From Allacma fusca (Eukaryota > Arthropoda > Collembola > Symphypleona > Sminthuridae): a stretch of DNA of 64,000 nt. A program made the translations under genes and the position numbers. Within the stretch, counting starts at the first letter, position 1, and each line of letters starts with the position of its first letter. Below are positions 31,040-43,364 of this stretch, piece after piece. The stretch lies in the NCBI GenBank assembly GCA_947179485.1, contig OX359246.1, positions 56,833,632 to 56,897,631 of the forward strand. The letters run 5' to 3'. The notes under the pieces are model-generated. The model had not been told where the DNA came from, did not search any database, and saw only the letters and a list, made by a program, of their open reading frames with translations.

Positions 31040-31889
31040 TATAGCTCCTTATCGAGTTCGAGTATACCGGCGAGTATCGAGTACGAGTACGAGTTCGAGT
31101 CGAGTACGGTCAAATTTTTGTGAATACTCGATACTTGAAATGGGTTTCGAGTACGGGTAACGATTTTTCACATACTTACGAGTACGAGTATCAAACGAGT
31201 ACGAGTCCAATAAAAATACTCATAAGGGTTATCGAGTTCGAGTTCGAGTACCACATGCTCAATATACGAGTACGCGTACACGTGCACACGGCACACAAGT
31301 GTTGCAAACTTTTGAATTTCCAGTAAAGAGACGAAGGCGCTAATATGAAATTGTCACAAAAAATCGTTGTATCCACCAGTCACGACTCTCTCAGGTTTCA
31401 AAGTATAATCTCTCTCCATTTAGTACATTACTATTGAAGTTAAAACAATTAGTTAATTCTAATGGCTGAACATATTAACACAAACTCTTCGACAGACGTA
31501 ATTGAATTGATTGAAAATTTACAGAGACACTTTACCAACTGCATGTTCAATTTAAAATTTTGGGGGAATTATTTGTGAGAAATTAAATGAATCTAAAAAA
31601 AATCACTGTTCAATTGTGGTCTTGTTATTATTAAATACTCGAGTATGAAGACTCGAGTCACGGCACGAGTACGAGTACGGGATTTCGGTATTTACAGTTC
31701 CGTACTCGCGAGTATGAAACAAGTTCGGGTTCTGAACTGGAACTCGGTCGCTTATTTCAAGTATTTTCCTGAGTACTCGTATATGTGGCGAGTACGAGTA
31801 CCTTGGATTGGAGTCCATACTCGATGCTTCGATTTCGAGTACGAGTTCGAGTACGGTTCCGCAAGGTAATCACTCAATAAGGAGCTATA
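31040..31889. mobile_element. hAT-type element, CGAGTACGAGT motif
   Basis: Ends TATAGCTCCTTATCGAGT / ACTCAATAAGGAGCTATA, exact 8-bp duplication ATACTAGC. Both subterminal regions (31040-31300 and 31630-31870) are GAGTACGAGT arrays; the middle is unique AT-rich DNA. Confidence 0.9.
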
Positions 31890-32037
31890 ATACTAGCTAC
31901 TATTTGGGAAGGGAGTTTACTAAAAAAATCATGAGATCTACTAAGTCTACCATTTGGTTGAAAAAACTTCTAAACCCCTTTTTTTACATTTGCCTAAAAT
32001 AATTGCAAAATCATTCTGTGCTAGGAAATGTGAGCAC

Positions 32038-32528
32038 TAGTGGTCGGATCGATTCAATTTGATTCGAATTTTTCAATTTGATTCAATTTGAAGCTTGAAT
32101 TGAATCGAAAAACCGATTTTCGATTGAATTTGCCCCAAAGCAATTCAATTCGATTCAATTCACTCAGTGAATCGAATTGAATCGTAAATCGAACGATTCA
32201 AGTGGGAAAATACAAAATTTTCCTTATGTTACTGGAGTGTCGTATACATATTATAAAGGGTATAGTAAAAGCTACGCTAAAATAACAAACGTTGTGGTAT
32301 ACGTACTATTTGGACTTTGAATATGCGGAAAAAAAGTACCCGTGCGCAGTCGAAGCGGTTTTGATGAATTGTTTGAATTTCAATTCACATGATATGATTC
32401 GATTCAGTTCAGTACCCAAATCGAATCATTCGATTTGGTTTTCGAATCGAATCGAAATACTACTGAATCGAATTGAATCGAATCGAATCGAAAATTTCCA
32501 ATTCTGAATTGAATTGGTCCGACCACTA
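32038..32528. mobile_element. hAT-type element, AATCGAATTGAATCG motif
   Basis: Ends TAGTGGTCGGA / TCCGACCACTA, exact 8-bp duplication GTGAGCAC. Subterminal arrays of GATTCAATTCGATT words at both ends. TAGTG fits the hAT terminal consensus. Confidence 0.92.
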
Positions 32529-32536
32529 GTGAGCAC

Positions 32537-35220
32537 CATCAAGCGACATTTATCCGACATTTTAGAATTTGGTACCAGCAAATTGTCAAATCATTATAAC
32601 GTCTATCCATGTAAAAGTAGGTCTATCATTTGAACTCAAATTCTGTTCATTGTTTCATTTCTGGAGCATTCTGCAATAGTGCATTAATGTAAAGTAGTAG
32701 GCATCATAAAATAAAAATACATACAAGTAGTAGTTACTAATATTTACATAAGTACTTGCCAATAAGCAATATGCCGTAATTATTTTCAGAGAATGGTTGT
32801 TAAATCGCTTGAAGAACATCCTAGATAAATTGTTTTCATACAACTGAATAAATTTTGACATAAAATTAAAAAGCCTAAACTATTTTGCTTATTTGAATCT
32901 GGCAGTTTTATAGATTATATACTTTTACGCTGGAAGTACACACAAATGTACAGATTTTAAAACAAATTCTCGCTTGTACAAAACTCATTAGTTTCAACAA
33001 CACCTCCCCATGGATCAATAATATAGTTGACACGATAACTTATTGAAAGTTGTTATAGCAATAATATTTTCACAATACACAAGTAACCCATGTATGAGTG
33101 CAACTTGAGAAACTAACAAATTTAAACAAAAGCTTCTAGGAAAGAATAGCAAAATAAGAATCGTATAAAAGCAACATAAATAAAAATGAAAATTTGATTT
33201 ATTTACTTGAACTACCAGGCGACGCAGCACTATAGCCCAGTGGAAAATAGTTAATACTAAGAATCAGACACAAAAGTTTAACCTCCAATGACATATTAGA
33301 CATCACTTAACACACACTGCCTTTCACTCAATGTATAGATGTGTAATGAAATAAATTATATACCAATGAATACCGCGAATAAAACTGGTCGGATATTCAC
33401 AATTAAGTTCGAGATTGAATTTTGCAAGAAAATATATTTCCTTTTATATGGACGCAAGAACATGTGAAAATTGGGTTACTTATCTTTGCGAGCTTCTTGG
33501 AATTACATTATATCTACATTTTTGTAGGAGTCCTTGAAATCTGTATTATCAACAGAGGAGTTGATGTAAGAAAGTAGCATGAATGAATTTCCCTGGAATT
33601 AATCTACACTTTTCAATAAGTAGAATGCAAGTAGTTTTAGTTAAAGATTCAAGAGACTTCCAGAAACATTTGACACTGATTCATCATTTGGCTACAATAT
33701 ACATGTACATATTTAATAAAATAAAGATGTTCGCATTATTTGTATTTTAAAATTGAAGCTGCATTTGTATGCGAGATAACACATATGTATGCTCGTAGTA
33801 TGAGTACCCCATGATCGGCTTATAAACTTACATGTTTAGAATTCATATAATATTACTAAAAACTATGTACATGGTAAATCACATCTGGCGATCGATTTTG
33901 ACGATTTGATCTAACCTATTTTGAATCATTTTACCCACCTAGCCTTTAAAAGGACAACGGAGAGCAAAAACGTTTACCACATCAAAAACGATCCTATAAA
34001 GAAAATGATGAGTTTCAATTTCAAAATTAATTTCTTAGCTCTTTTGTGGACGTATCCATACAGAATCGCAGTCGACATTGATTCCGCAATTCGTGACCTG
34101 TGTACATCAAATTGATTTGCAACATAAATAATGCGAACGTACTTATTTATTAAATGTGTACATTTTATAGCTGACCTTGAACGATAAATATAAGTCAAAG
34201 GTTTTTGGGAGTTCATTGAAACTTTAATGATTTGTTTGCATCCTATTTATAGAAACTATTAATAGTTATTATAATTCCTAGGAATATCAGTTTTGGTTAC
34301 TTTCACGGGCTTTCCACAGTCCTTGAAACAAAATTAAAATATACAGTAAATGTTGTGGCGAAACTTCCGCTGGAAGACATTATGCGAGAAAGTTGCAGGA
34401 ATGAAGTTGGGTCTCACCAGCTTTAAAGGACAGTCTAAGGAATGTGAATCAAAATATTTCGGAATCCTCCCTCGGTTTCAGTGATTCTAGAAATGTCATG
34501 CGAATTTACGTGAGCCTAATAAAATCTTCCTAATTACAAGTTGAAAATTGCTGCGAAAAATACTTGCAAAACTTTGTCCACATTCCTGCTTCCTAAGACC
34601 AAAACGATTGAATTTCCATGAAGAAAGTCCAAGTTAGGATATTCCTACTTTTCCTCGACGTTCTCTCTTTTTGTTTTTAATATTCCATGATGTATATTAA
34701 TATATTATTGTTAGATTAAAATTACAATATAATCCAATTTTAGTTTAGTTTTAGATCAAGAATGAATCATTCGGTTCCATTTATATTTAAGTAAGCTGTG
34801 AAACGGTTAATTCCTTTCCTTAGTTAAGCAGATGTCCTGAATCAGCATCTTCTCATTCTCACACTCCAGTTGTAAGTTCAATTACGTAAATTGACTTAAA
34901 TATTGGATGAGTCACTCCATTATGAGGATGCGGACAGCAGGGGATGCGAAGTGATTTTAGATACCCTGAAGGAAGTTGTTGTCACGATAAGGATCTTTCA
35001 TTGACAAAACTAAGAAAGTATTAAACAGGGTATCAACTTTCTGGCATTCTTAAATTATTTTCAAGTAAATGGGTACAACATCAAAGGCCATGTGCTTTTG
35101 ATCCAATGAAAATGAATTGACTTAAACAATTTGTAATCTATTTCCGCTAATTACGGTAAATTCCCTATAATTACATGATTTAGCTAATGTATAAAAAAAC
35201 TTGATATAAATACTGACTGA
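32537..35220. other. AT-rich intergenic or intronic DNA
   Basis: No gene, RNA or repeat recognised; only chance frames shorter than 85 codons. Confidence 0.5.
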
Positions 35221-35221
35221 C

Positions 35222-36700
35222 TGATAGAATCAAGTGCAATGCCTAGTTCAAACCGTCTTGGTGTCCCGAAATCTAATTTCGATTTTAATTATTGGGGTTT
35301 CAAAATTTTGACCGCGAAATTTTGAAAAACCGTCAAATTTGACCGGATTATCAAAATTATTTTGTCAGATTATTTTGGATCACATCCGTGATTTTTTGAT
35401 GTACTTACTGTTAGGGTATGTCGATTGAAAATGCCCTGCAGTATTTGCCCGCCCAGCTGAAAATGCCCAAAATGCCTGCCTACATGCCCAAAAACTGGGC
35501 ATGTGGGCAGCTTTTGAAAATGCCCTGATTTTGGGCATTTTGGGCAGGGCAAGTTGGGCATTTTGGGCATTTTGGGCATTTTCATGGGACCAAAATTTGT
35601 TTACTAGCATATATTCAGAATATCCATCCAAATGTATGACAGTGCAGCCAAGGAAAACTTATAAATGTGAATGTCTGGTTATTCGCTTCTTCGCGTATAT
35701 TGTAATGGCAAAAACAGTTAAATCAATTTAATTTCATTGACCTGAGATGATATCATTTATCACTCCTATGAAAATAAATTTCTATGTAAACAATAATATA
35801 AAATAAATTTACATATGCGTCACTGACGGGCGGGCAGAAGTACTATTTTCTTTTGAACTACGAACTCCTAAAGTAAAAATCTGATGGTAAGGGATCAGTC
35901 AAAATTTAAATGGCTGATGTAGCTGAATTTTATACTCATCTTGTTCTACATCACTATTGTCTGCAGTTTGCAACGATCAGCCAAAAATGGCTTGAGTAGA
36001 AACCAATATACATCCTCTATACGGGTCCCCCAAATATTATTGTTTGTAGTTTTATGCTGTAATACAATTACCGTATGGGTTCAAATTTTTACCGAAAAGA
36101 CATTTCTGATCACAGTAATATACATAAATGCATAGGGGTATGTGAATATTCCCAGGATGGTGGAAGTTCATTTTACATCGTCTGCAGTTTGGAAAAATAG
36201 TTCCTAGAATATTTTAATTTATAGACGTATCGTGTACTGTACAGGTGTTTAACAAATTGTAATGTTCAATATGACCTATGGTATCCGAACGTATTTCATT
36301 ACCGGTTGAATTAACTTCGTCAAAATAATGACAGAATAAAATTTTCAAGATAATTTCGAACGCTTTTTCTCCAAGAAATTTTCAAATTCATTGTCAAATT
36401 GTATAGATTGTTCCATTATATTCCACGATTCTGCCCAAAATGCCCAATTTGTCCTCGATGAAAATGCCCAAATGCCCTTGCCCAATATGCCCTATTATGC
36501 CGCCCTCGCCCTGAAATGAAAATGCCCAAAATGCCCTGGCATTTTGGGCGGGCGAGTTGCCCAAAATGCCGGGCATTTTCAAATCGACATACCCTACTTA
36601 CTGTAGAACCAAGTGCAATACCTCATTCGAACCGCCATAGTAACCCCGACTTGAATTTTTGTATTAATTTTAACCGCGAAATTTTGAAAAATCAGTAAGT
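35222..36700. repeat. Diverged direct repeat split by a transposon
   Basis: AGAATCAAGTGCAATGCCT...GACCGCGAAATTTTGAAAAA at 35227-35330 recurs at 36604-36695. The GGGCAT element sits beside the second copy, so a tandem or dispersed repeat pre-dates it. Confidence 0.6.
35412..36596. mobile_element. hAT-type element, GGGCATTTT motif, longer copy
   Basis: Ends TAGGGTATGTCGATT / AATCGACATACCCTA and exact 8-bp duplication CTTACTGT. Subterminal arrays of GGGCATTTT at 35430-35585 and 36425-36580. Same family as 21951-22820 with a different centre. Confidence 0.9.
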
Positions 36701-36837
36701 TTTAGTTGTTTTTATTTGAGCTTTTAAATAATAACAAAAAGTTTATTTCATGTCTACTGGGATTCAAAATTTCGAAAAAACCAATTTTGAGGCCTCAAAG
36801 TACTTTAAAAAACTGGTTTATCTGGTCTCATAAGGCA

Positions 36838-37430
36838 TATCGATCTTACCTCATTGAAAAGGCATTTAATTGCAATACAAAATAAAGTCATGTCAGTCGA
36901 AATTTCGAAATCCATGTCAAAACTTTGGTGGAATGTTCAAATTCACAAATTTTTCAACAAAATTTTCAACATAATTTTTTGCCAAGAAGGAATCATCTGA
37001 AACTTGGACCTCCCCCCTCCGAACAAATCCGATGAAGTTTTTAAGTACATTAAAAACAACAAATTGATGTTCATTGTTCTTCAAAATTTAGAAGAAGCTT
37101 ATTTTGAGAGCGATTCTGAAATTCAAAAAACTGCAATTGATTTTGTTTTGAATGTCCCATCTCGGTCAGTATATCTCATAGTAATATCTCATTGAAAAAT
37201 ATTTAATGGCTTTAAAATATAAAATCATTTCAAACGCAATAATTTCGAAATTCTAGATGAAATTATGGAGGAGGAATTCGAATTCATCGATTTTTACTAA
37301 AAGTTCGACTTTTTCAATCTTTCTTTTTTTTCGAATCAACTGAGATTTGGCCCCCTCAACAAAAATTGTCCCACATGAAATTTTTAAATAAATTTAAAAC
37401 AAATAAATTTATGTAAACTGAGGTTGGAAT
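36838..37430. repeat. Tandem repeat, two diverged units of about 330 bp
   Basis: Two units (from about 36838 and about 37170) share TCATTGAAAA(A/G)...ATTTAATGGC-like starts, AATTTCGAAAT, ATGGAGGA-type and TTTTTCAA words. Strongly diverged. Confidence 0.5.
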
Positions 37431-38214
37431 TAACGAAAAAAATAAATTTCGGAAACCATCGGGTAATCCGAAAGTGCAACAAGTTTGATCAGGATGTCGT
37501 ATCTAGGACTAATTGTAAGTAGGAGTGCCAACGTCACTATGGTGCAGTGCTCGGCACGGGTATGGGTAATACTCGGGTAAACGGGTACGGGTATGGGTAC
37601 TACCCAGGTACCGATTTTGTGTACCCGATCAATTTCGGGTACTACCCGGTTACACTTTGGTCGGCTCAAAATTTCGGGTACGGATACGGGTATGGGTACG
37701 GGTACAAGGATTTCAAAATGGGTATATACCCACCGGGTACGGGTATAATGGGGTCATTTACTCGTACCCACGACCGTTGTACCCGAGTATTTGGATACGT
37801 TGAGATTTGAGACATTTTGATGAATTTTATGCCATCATGCCCGTACGTTTGAAACTTCTGTCAGTATTTTTAGTATTTCTGAATACATATAGCTTATTGT
37901 TAATACTCTTAACCTTACAACATACAGTAAATGTATTTTATACTGTGTAGTAATATATGTATAAATAGTATATATAAATATATGCTTTTAGAGAAACATG
38001 TTTTCGGAAGAGTAAATAAATAAACACAGACGAGGAATAATAACAAAATTGAAGTGAAAAATAGGATTCAACGAAATATTATGCAAAACGTCTTCATAAT
38101 CTAGTATTTTGTCACTAATTACATAAAGAGTCTGTGTGACACACGTACATGATACTTCATTATCCAGAATGAATACAATTTACACATTACAGTTCTGATA
38201 AATTGGATGGCAAC

Positions 38215-39193
38215 CAGGGATGTCAACGATTAATAATCACGATTAATGATTAACGATTAATGATTACTAATTATTAATCATCAATCGTTAATTTAGTAAG
38301 CTTGGATTGTTTGAAATAATCATCAATTGTAATCATCAATTAACCTTTTTGCAAAAATCAATCATCAATTGTAATCATCAATTAACCTTTTTCAAAAATC
38401 AATCATCAAATGTAATCATCAATTAACCTTTTTCAAAAATCAATCGTCAATTGTAATCATCAATTTACCGTTTTCAAAAATCAATTATCAATTGTAATCA
38501 TCAATTAGCCGTTTTCAAAAATCAATTATCAATTGTAATCATCAATTAGCCGTTTTCAAAAATCAATTATCAATTGTAATCATCAATTAGCCGTTTTCAA
38601 AAATCAATTATCAATTGTAATCATCAATTATCGGGCTGGCGACGTCTCCAAAATTCTAAGCAGTCTAGGGTTCGAAGAAGTTTTTACTAAGCAGTGTCCG
38701 GTGTATCTGGCTGATAATATAAAGGATATAATACACTCTGCTTACGATCAGAGCAGTTTACACGACATGAACAGAATCCTGAACTCCTCGTCTCACCCTT
38801 TGTACAAGTTAGCTTATTAAAATGATAAATGCAAGCAGTATCTAAATACCCACATTACATTGTTAATTGCAATCCTCAATTAATTAATTTTCAAAATAAT
38901 CGTTAATCGTTAATTGCAATCATCAATGAAAATTATTTTTAAAGTAATCGTTAATTGTAATCATCAATGAAAATTATTTTCGAAGTAATCGTTAATTGTA
39001 ATCATCAGTGAAAATTATTTCTAAAGTAATCGTTAATTGTAATCATAAGTGAATAATATTTTTAAAGTAATCGTTAATCGTAATTATTAATTATTAGTTA
39101 TAAGCCCATTAATCATTAATTGTAATTATAAAATCATTTTGTTTTCGAAGTAATCGTTAATTGTAATCACAAAATTGGAAATTGACATCCCTG
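38215..39193. mobile_element. hAT-type element, AATCATCAATTGT motif (nested)
   Basis: Ends CAGGGATGTCAA / TTGACATCCCTG, exact 8-bp duplication ATGGCAAC. Left half is a near-perfect tandem array of about 57 bp units (AATCATCAATTAACC...CAAAAATC), right half an array of TAATCGTTAATTG words. A 190 bp unrelated piece lies between them. Confidence 0.92.
38632..38820 (+). pseudogene. Coding-like fragment inside the nested hAT element
   Basis: The central piece of the hAT element is open for about 60 codons (RAGDVSKILSSLGFEEVFTKQ to LYKLAY) and ends at a TAA. The pattern, a short domain with LGF and VF, a Q, and a late SSxxLYK, resembles the C-terminal domain found after reverse transcriptase in some non-LTR or domesticated retroelement proteins. 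The assignment is weak; it may be a captured fragment. Confidence 0.35.
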
Positions 39194-39210
39194 ATGGCAA
39201 CAAACATGTA

Positions 39211-40313
39211 CAAGAAGTGTTTTCCAAGGGGGGTCAAAATCCCAAAAAAAAATTCAGGTGGGTCAACTGCATTTCACGGAGGGTCAAATTTAGATACTCA
39301 CTGTCTTATAGAGCATCACCCCGTGGGATATTTTAGGCCCGTACCCGCCCGCGGCCCGTAAATATTTACCCATGCCCGCCCGGCCCGAAATTAAAGTTCA
39401 ACAATAAAGCCCGGCCTGGTACGTAAAATTTAAAAAAGCCCGTATCCCGCCGGCTAATACCAGTCCAGCTTGTAAATCCATAGCTATAGACCCAGAAAAA
39501 TTTTCCTATTCAATTTTTAATTTTCGCCTTTGTTTGAATGAAATTGGTAAGAGCTGTGGTTGCTTCCACTGCAGAATTCTTAGAATTATGTTTTCCCAGA
39601 GTTGATGTCCCTCCTTGGCGCGATTGCCTGCTAAAATATTCCTACATTCGTTGCACTTCACATAATTTATAGACACCTATGTTCAACTAGTATCTGTTTA
39701 AATGTTTTCCGACCTTGCAATCTTCCGACTATTTCCTATAATTAAAGTCGTTGACATTGAATGTCAAGGCTTTGTTTTAAAGGTAAAATTGCAAACGTTT
39801 AAAAATCGTTCCATGTATTCAAGTTAATGTACTTTTACAACCCGCGATCCAGCATGCACCACACATGAATTTTTTCACGGGTTTTTACGGGGCTTTCACG
39901 GTCTTTTTTAACCGTATTGAAAAAAACCGTACCCGCCCGTAACCCGTCAAGTGTAATAAATTTTACCCGTACCCGCCCGAAGCCCGGGGTTTCTACGGGC
40001 TTACCTGCAAATTTTACCCGCCCAAGATGCTCTACTGCCTTACTATGCGTTTCTCATGCAATGCACCTCTGAAACATTTTTTCTTCTACTAAAATAAGTT
40101 TTTTGTAATTCCTGCCATATTTAGAATGAATTTCAGGTTTTTTGGCATTACAAATTTTCAAACTACCGTTTAGCCTACTTTATTCCACATAACTTTAACG
40201 TACAAGGTCATGACATTGATTTTGACCCCCCGCCCCGGCCTCAGGACGGGCCGGGGGGTCAAAATTTTCCGATTCTTCCAAGGGGGTCAAAAGTAACTTT
40301 GGTATGCCCATTG
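39211..40313. mobile_element. Probable hAT-type element, GGGGTCAAA motif (nested)
   Basis: GGGGGTCAAAA words occur at both ends (39227-39290 and 40219-40290, with a GGGTCAAA palindrome). Candidate 8-bp duplication AACATGTA / TACATGTA (7 of 8). Terminal repeats beyond CAA/TTG are weak. It hosts the element at 39309-40034. Confidence 0.5.
39309..40034. mobile_element. hAT-type element, CCCGCCCG motif (nested)
   Basis: Ends TAGAGCATC / GATGCTCTA with duplication CTGTCTTA / CTGCCTTA (7 of 8). Subterminal GTACCCGCCCG arrays at both ends; unique centre. Confidence 0.82.
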
Positions 40314-40999
40314 TACATGTATGGATGGCAAGATATTTTGTGTTATTGGTAGTTGATTAGGAGAAGGCGGATATTTGTAAGTAGATATTAATGAGTTATA
40401 TGCAGACGGAGCTACTGAGATGAGAAATTTAGTGGAAAAGGCCGAATAAATCAAGGACTGAAAAATCGAGTCGTCAAGTCCCAAGCCAAAACTGCGTGTT
40501 AGTTATCTCAACGCACAAAAATGCATGTACATATGGGCTGGGTTCCATAAAATACTTCGCCCAGCAGCCCATAAACAATCAAAGGGGGGAAATATTTGAC
40601 TTCCCTACTTCTTAGTAGTGTCGTCCAGATACTTCAAAATTAGTTCCATACTTGTAGCTCAAAACCACACAGCAGTCAAGAAAGTAACGCAAAAACTTAG
40701 TTTTACTATTTTGCTTACAGGTTTGCTGCTTCTGTTTTACATAATTGTTTTGAAATAATTTAAATTTAGAAAACGCTTGATTCCCTCATCTGTACATATC
40801 ATCTGTAACATTTCCACGCTTATTAGGGATATGAAACTTTAGAACTATTCTTTTAGCCAAAATACCGTGACTTATTTTTAGAAAAACTTGGAGAATTTTG
40901 GGAAATGCAATATTTATTTGACATCTTCTCCCATGCTGACGATGGAAATGTTCTACAACTTGTAATTACTTTTAGTGTATTTGGGGCATATACTATATA
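40314..40999. other. Unassigned DNA inside the large hAT element
   Basis: No frame or repeat recognised; probably part of the original or another insert. Confidence 0.4.
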
Positions 41000-43095
41000 T
41001 TTGGGTATATACGGATACTATAAGTAAATATGCAGTAATATATAGTAAATGAGATCCTTGGAGGGATTCTTGAGAAGTGATAGAAGAGATATCTCCGATC
41101 GGAGTTGAGAAAAATTGAGTTGAAATTTTTCTAATATTGAACTTCTGGGTTGATCATATATACGACACCTAGTTAATATATGGAGTAGGTCATCCTGCTC
41201 CTGCAGGTTACAGAGAATGCACGGATCAGGGGTTGAAAATTTAAGCTTTGATCTGCCAGCGTATAAAGTCTGTGAGTGTAATCTTATATTAGCCATTAGA
41301 CGTATGTACTGGAAAGGAATTTTATAGGTAAGGTAGTTGGAGGTGGAGAAGTGGGTTTTAATGTATTTGTACGATGGAATAGAGGAGGAGTCCTTAATCA
41401 TTTTTATGTCCGAATCTATGAAAGATTCGAAAATTACAGCCATTATGTGAGTAAAGAATCCTGCAAGGTATTCAGCTGACTGAAACTCCCAAACATGGAT
41501 GAACCCATGTTTATGTAGCGTGTCCCTGATAAAGTTTGTCCAGGATCTTATGTTGCTATTGTGACCGTCTAGTTGGCAAACCATCCTCAGACGTTCATAA
41601 CTTATTCTGACGAGTCTAGCTACAGGCATTAATAAAATCTTGAACCACAAACGTAGGGCCCAATTTATCACCCGATAAAATACCTTTATTCTGAAAGTTT
41701 CAATTCGTAGAGCATACGAAGGAGTATCCTGAGGGAGCCACATAAGTTTTTTTAAGAACTGATTCTGGACTATTTCTACCTCCTCAGGCACGTCAACGGC
41801 CCAGATTTCAGAGGCATATGTCATTGTTGGGATTACTACAGAGTCAAGAAGTTTCATCCTGGCATCCCAAGAATCAGTATTCGTAGCAGTAAGAACCTTT
41901 ATTGTGGGACCTATGGTTGCTAATGATTTACGTTTCATATCTCCGGCTGCTCTACGAAAAGAGGCAAAAGCACTAAATTTAACCCCTAAATAAGTATATT
42001 CCGGCACAATTTCGATTTGTTTCCCCTTCAAAAACCATGACCAGGAGTCCATTAAAAATCCCCCTCACCGAAAAATGACTATTTTGGTCTTCGAAAGGTT
42101 TATACTTAGATAATTTCTGTCACAATATTCGTCTAAAATTGAGATTTTATATTGAAGGCTCATTTTAGATTCTGCAAGGGTTACATTGTCATCCGCTAAC
42201 AATAAGTGGTTGACAGAGTTATTGCCTCCAAGACCGACTGGACAAGCTCCCCTACGGACAAAGAAACTATCCAAGTCAGATATATATATGGCGAATAACA
42301 AGGGGCTTAGAATGTCCCATTGAAGGACCCCTTGTGAAACTTCAAAATCCGACGTGTGCCCTGTGCCCACCCTGACTTTAATTACTGCATTGTCATAAAG
42401 AGACTATGATTTTAATAAAATTGGAACTAACTCCGAAGGTTGCAAGTTTTACCCATAAGAGATTGTGATTCATTGAGTCAAATGCGCGGGCCAGATCCAC
42501 AAAAAGCGCAATGAGTTTACCCCCTGGGGTGTGAAGTTTGGTTTGTATAATTGCAAGGAGGGTAAATATTTGATCCATGCATCCCCTGTGTTTTCGGAAA
42601 CCGCACTAAATTTCTGGTAGAATACCCTTCTTTTCACACCATACGGACAGTCGGCTGTATAAAATTCTGGTGAAAAGTTTTGTAATGGTATTAATCAGTG
42701 CGATACCCCTATAGTTGCCTGGTAATGTTTTTTCTCCTTTTTTAAAAAGCATAAAAAGCTCAATTTCTGACCATTGTTTAGGGGTAAGGCCTGTTAAAAT
42801 AGTGGAGTTAAAAAGTACGAGCAAGTGAAGGCAAAGTTCATCTGATGCGAACTTCCAAAATTCATTGGAGAGACCGTCCGTACCAGGGGACTTGTTATTT
42901 TTTAGGGATTTCAGAGAGGACTAATTCTACAATAGTGATAGGGGAATCGAGTAGTTCGTCAAATGGGTTTTTTAATGGCTCCAGCAATAGAATTGACTGG
43001 ATCTTGGGAGGCATTACTTCCGCATAAAATCTTTCCCAACACTCTACCGAGATAGGGTTACCGGAGGCTGGGCGTATAATACATACATCGTACAT
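41000..43095 (-). mobile_element. Non-LTR retrotransposon (LINE) fragment with reverse transcriptase
   Basis: Minus-strand frames read in order as a LINE reverse transcriptase. 43095-42895 is the linker before it (WERFYAEVMPPK). 42824-42606 carries PKQWSEIE and KKGEKTLPGNYRGIAL. 42578-42393 has motif A (FVDLARAFDSMNH). 42370-42065 has GVLQWDILSPLLFAIYISDL and the catalytic LLADDN. 42052-41018 is the thumb and C-terminal domain with YTYLGVKF and CILCNLQEQDDLLHILTRC. At least four frame changes or stops separate these, so it is dead. No endonuclease is seen, so it is truncated at its 5' end near 43095. The exact clade is uncertain. It lies inside the 37545-43356 hAT element and is therefore younger than that insertion. 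Confidence 0.85.
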
Positions 43096-43364
43096 ATAAC
43101 GTTATGTATTACATTTAGACATACCTGGATAAAGTACCCGGGTACGAAATACCCGAGTATGGGTACCATTTTCGAGTATTTTTCGTGTACGGGTACAATA
43201 CGGGTACAGTTATATGGATTGAGATTACATTGCGGGTACGGGTATGAAAAATTTGTACCAGGATACTCGGGTATGGGTACGGGAATAGATACCAGCTATT
43301 GCAATCCCCGCACTTCGGGTACGGGTACGGATTTTTCGTACCCGTGACGAGCACTGCTATGGTG

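Larger units (their letters stand above)
37545..43356. mobile_element. Large hAT-type element, TACGGGTA motif, with nested insertions
   Basis: Ends CAGTGCTCGGCACGGGTA / TACCCGTGACGAGCACTG with exact 8-bp duplication CTATGGTG at 37537-37544 and 43357-43364. TACGGGTATGGGTAC arrays occupy only the outer ~250 bp at each end. The 5.3 kb between holds two or three other hAT elements and a non-LTR retrotransposon, so the original element was much shorter. CAGTG is a typical hAT terminus. Confidence 0.88.

Noticed and set aside
37547-37810. Tyr/Gly-rich frame of 87 codons
   Set aside because: Translation of the TACGGGTA array at the hAT end, not a protein.
38240-39170. CRISPR-like regularly spaced repeat
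   Set aside because: Units are contiguous and spacers repeat too; it is the array of an 8-bp-duplicated hAT element in a eukaryote.
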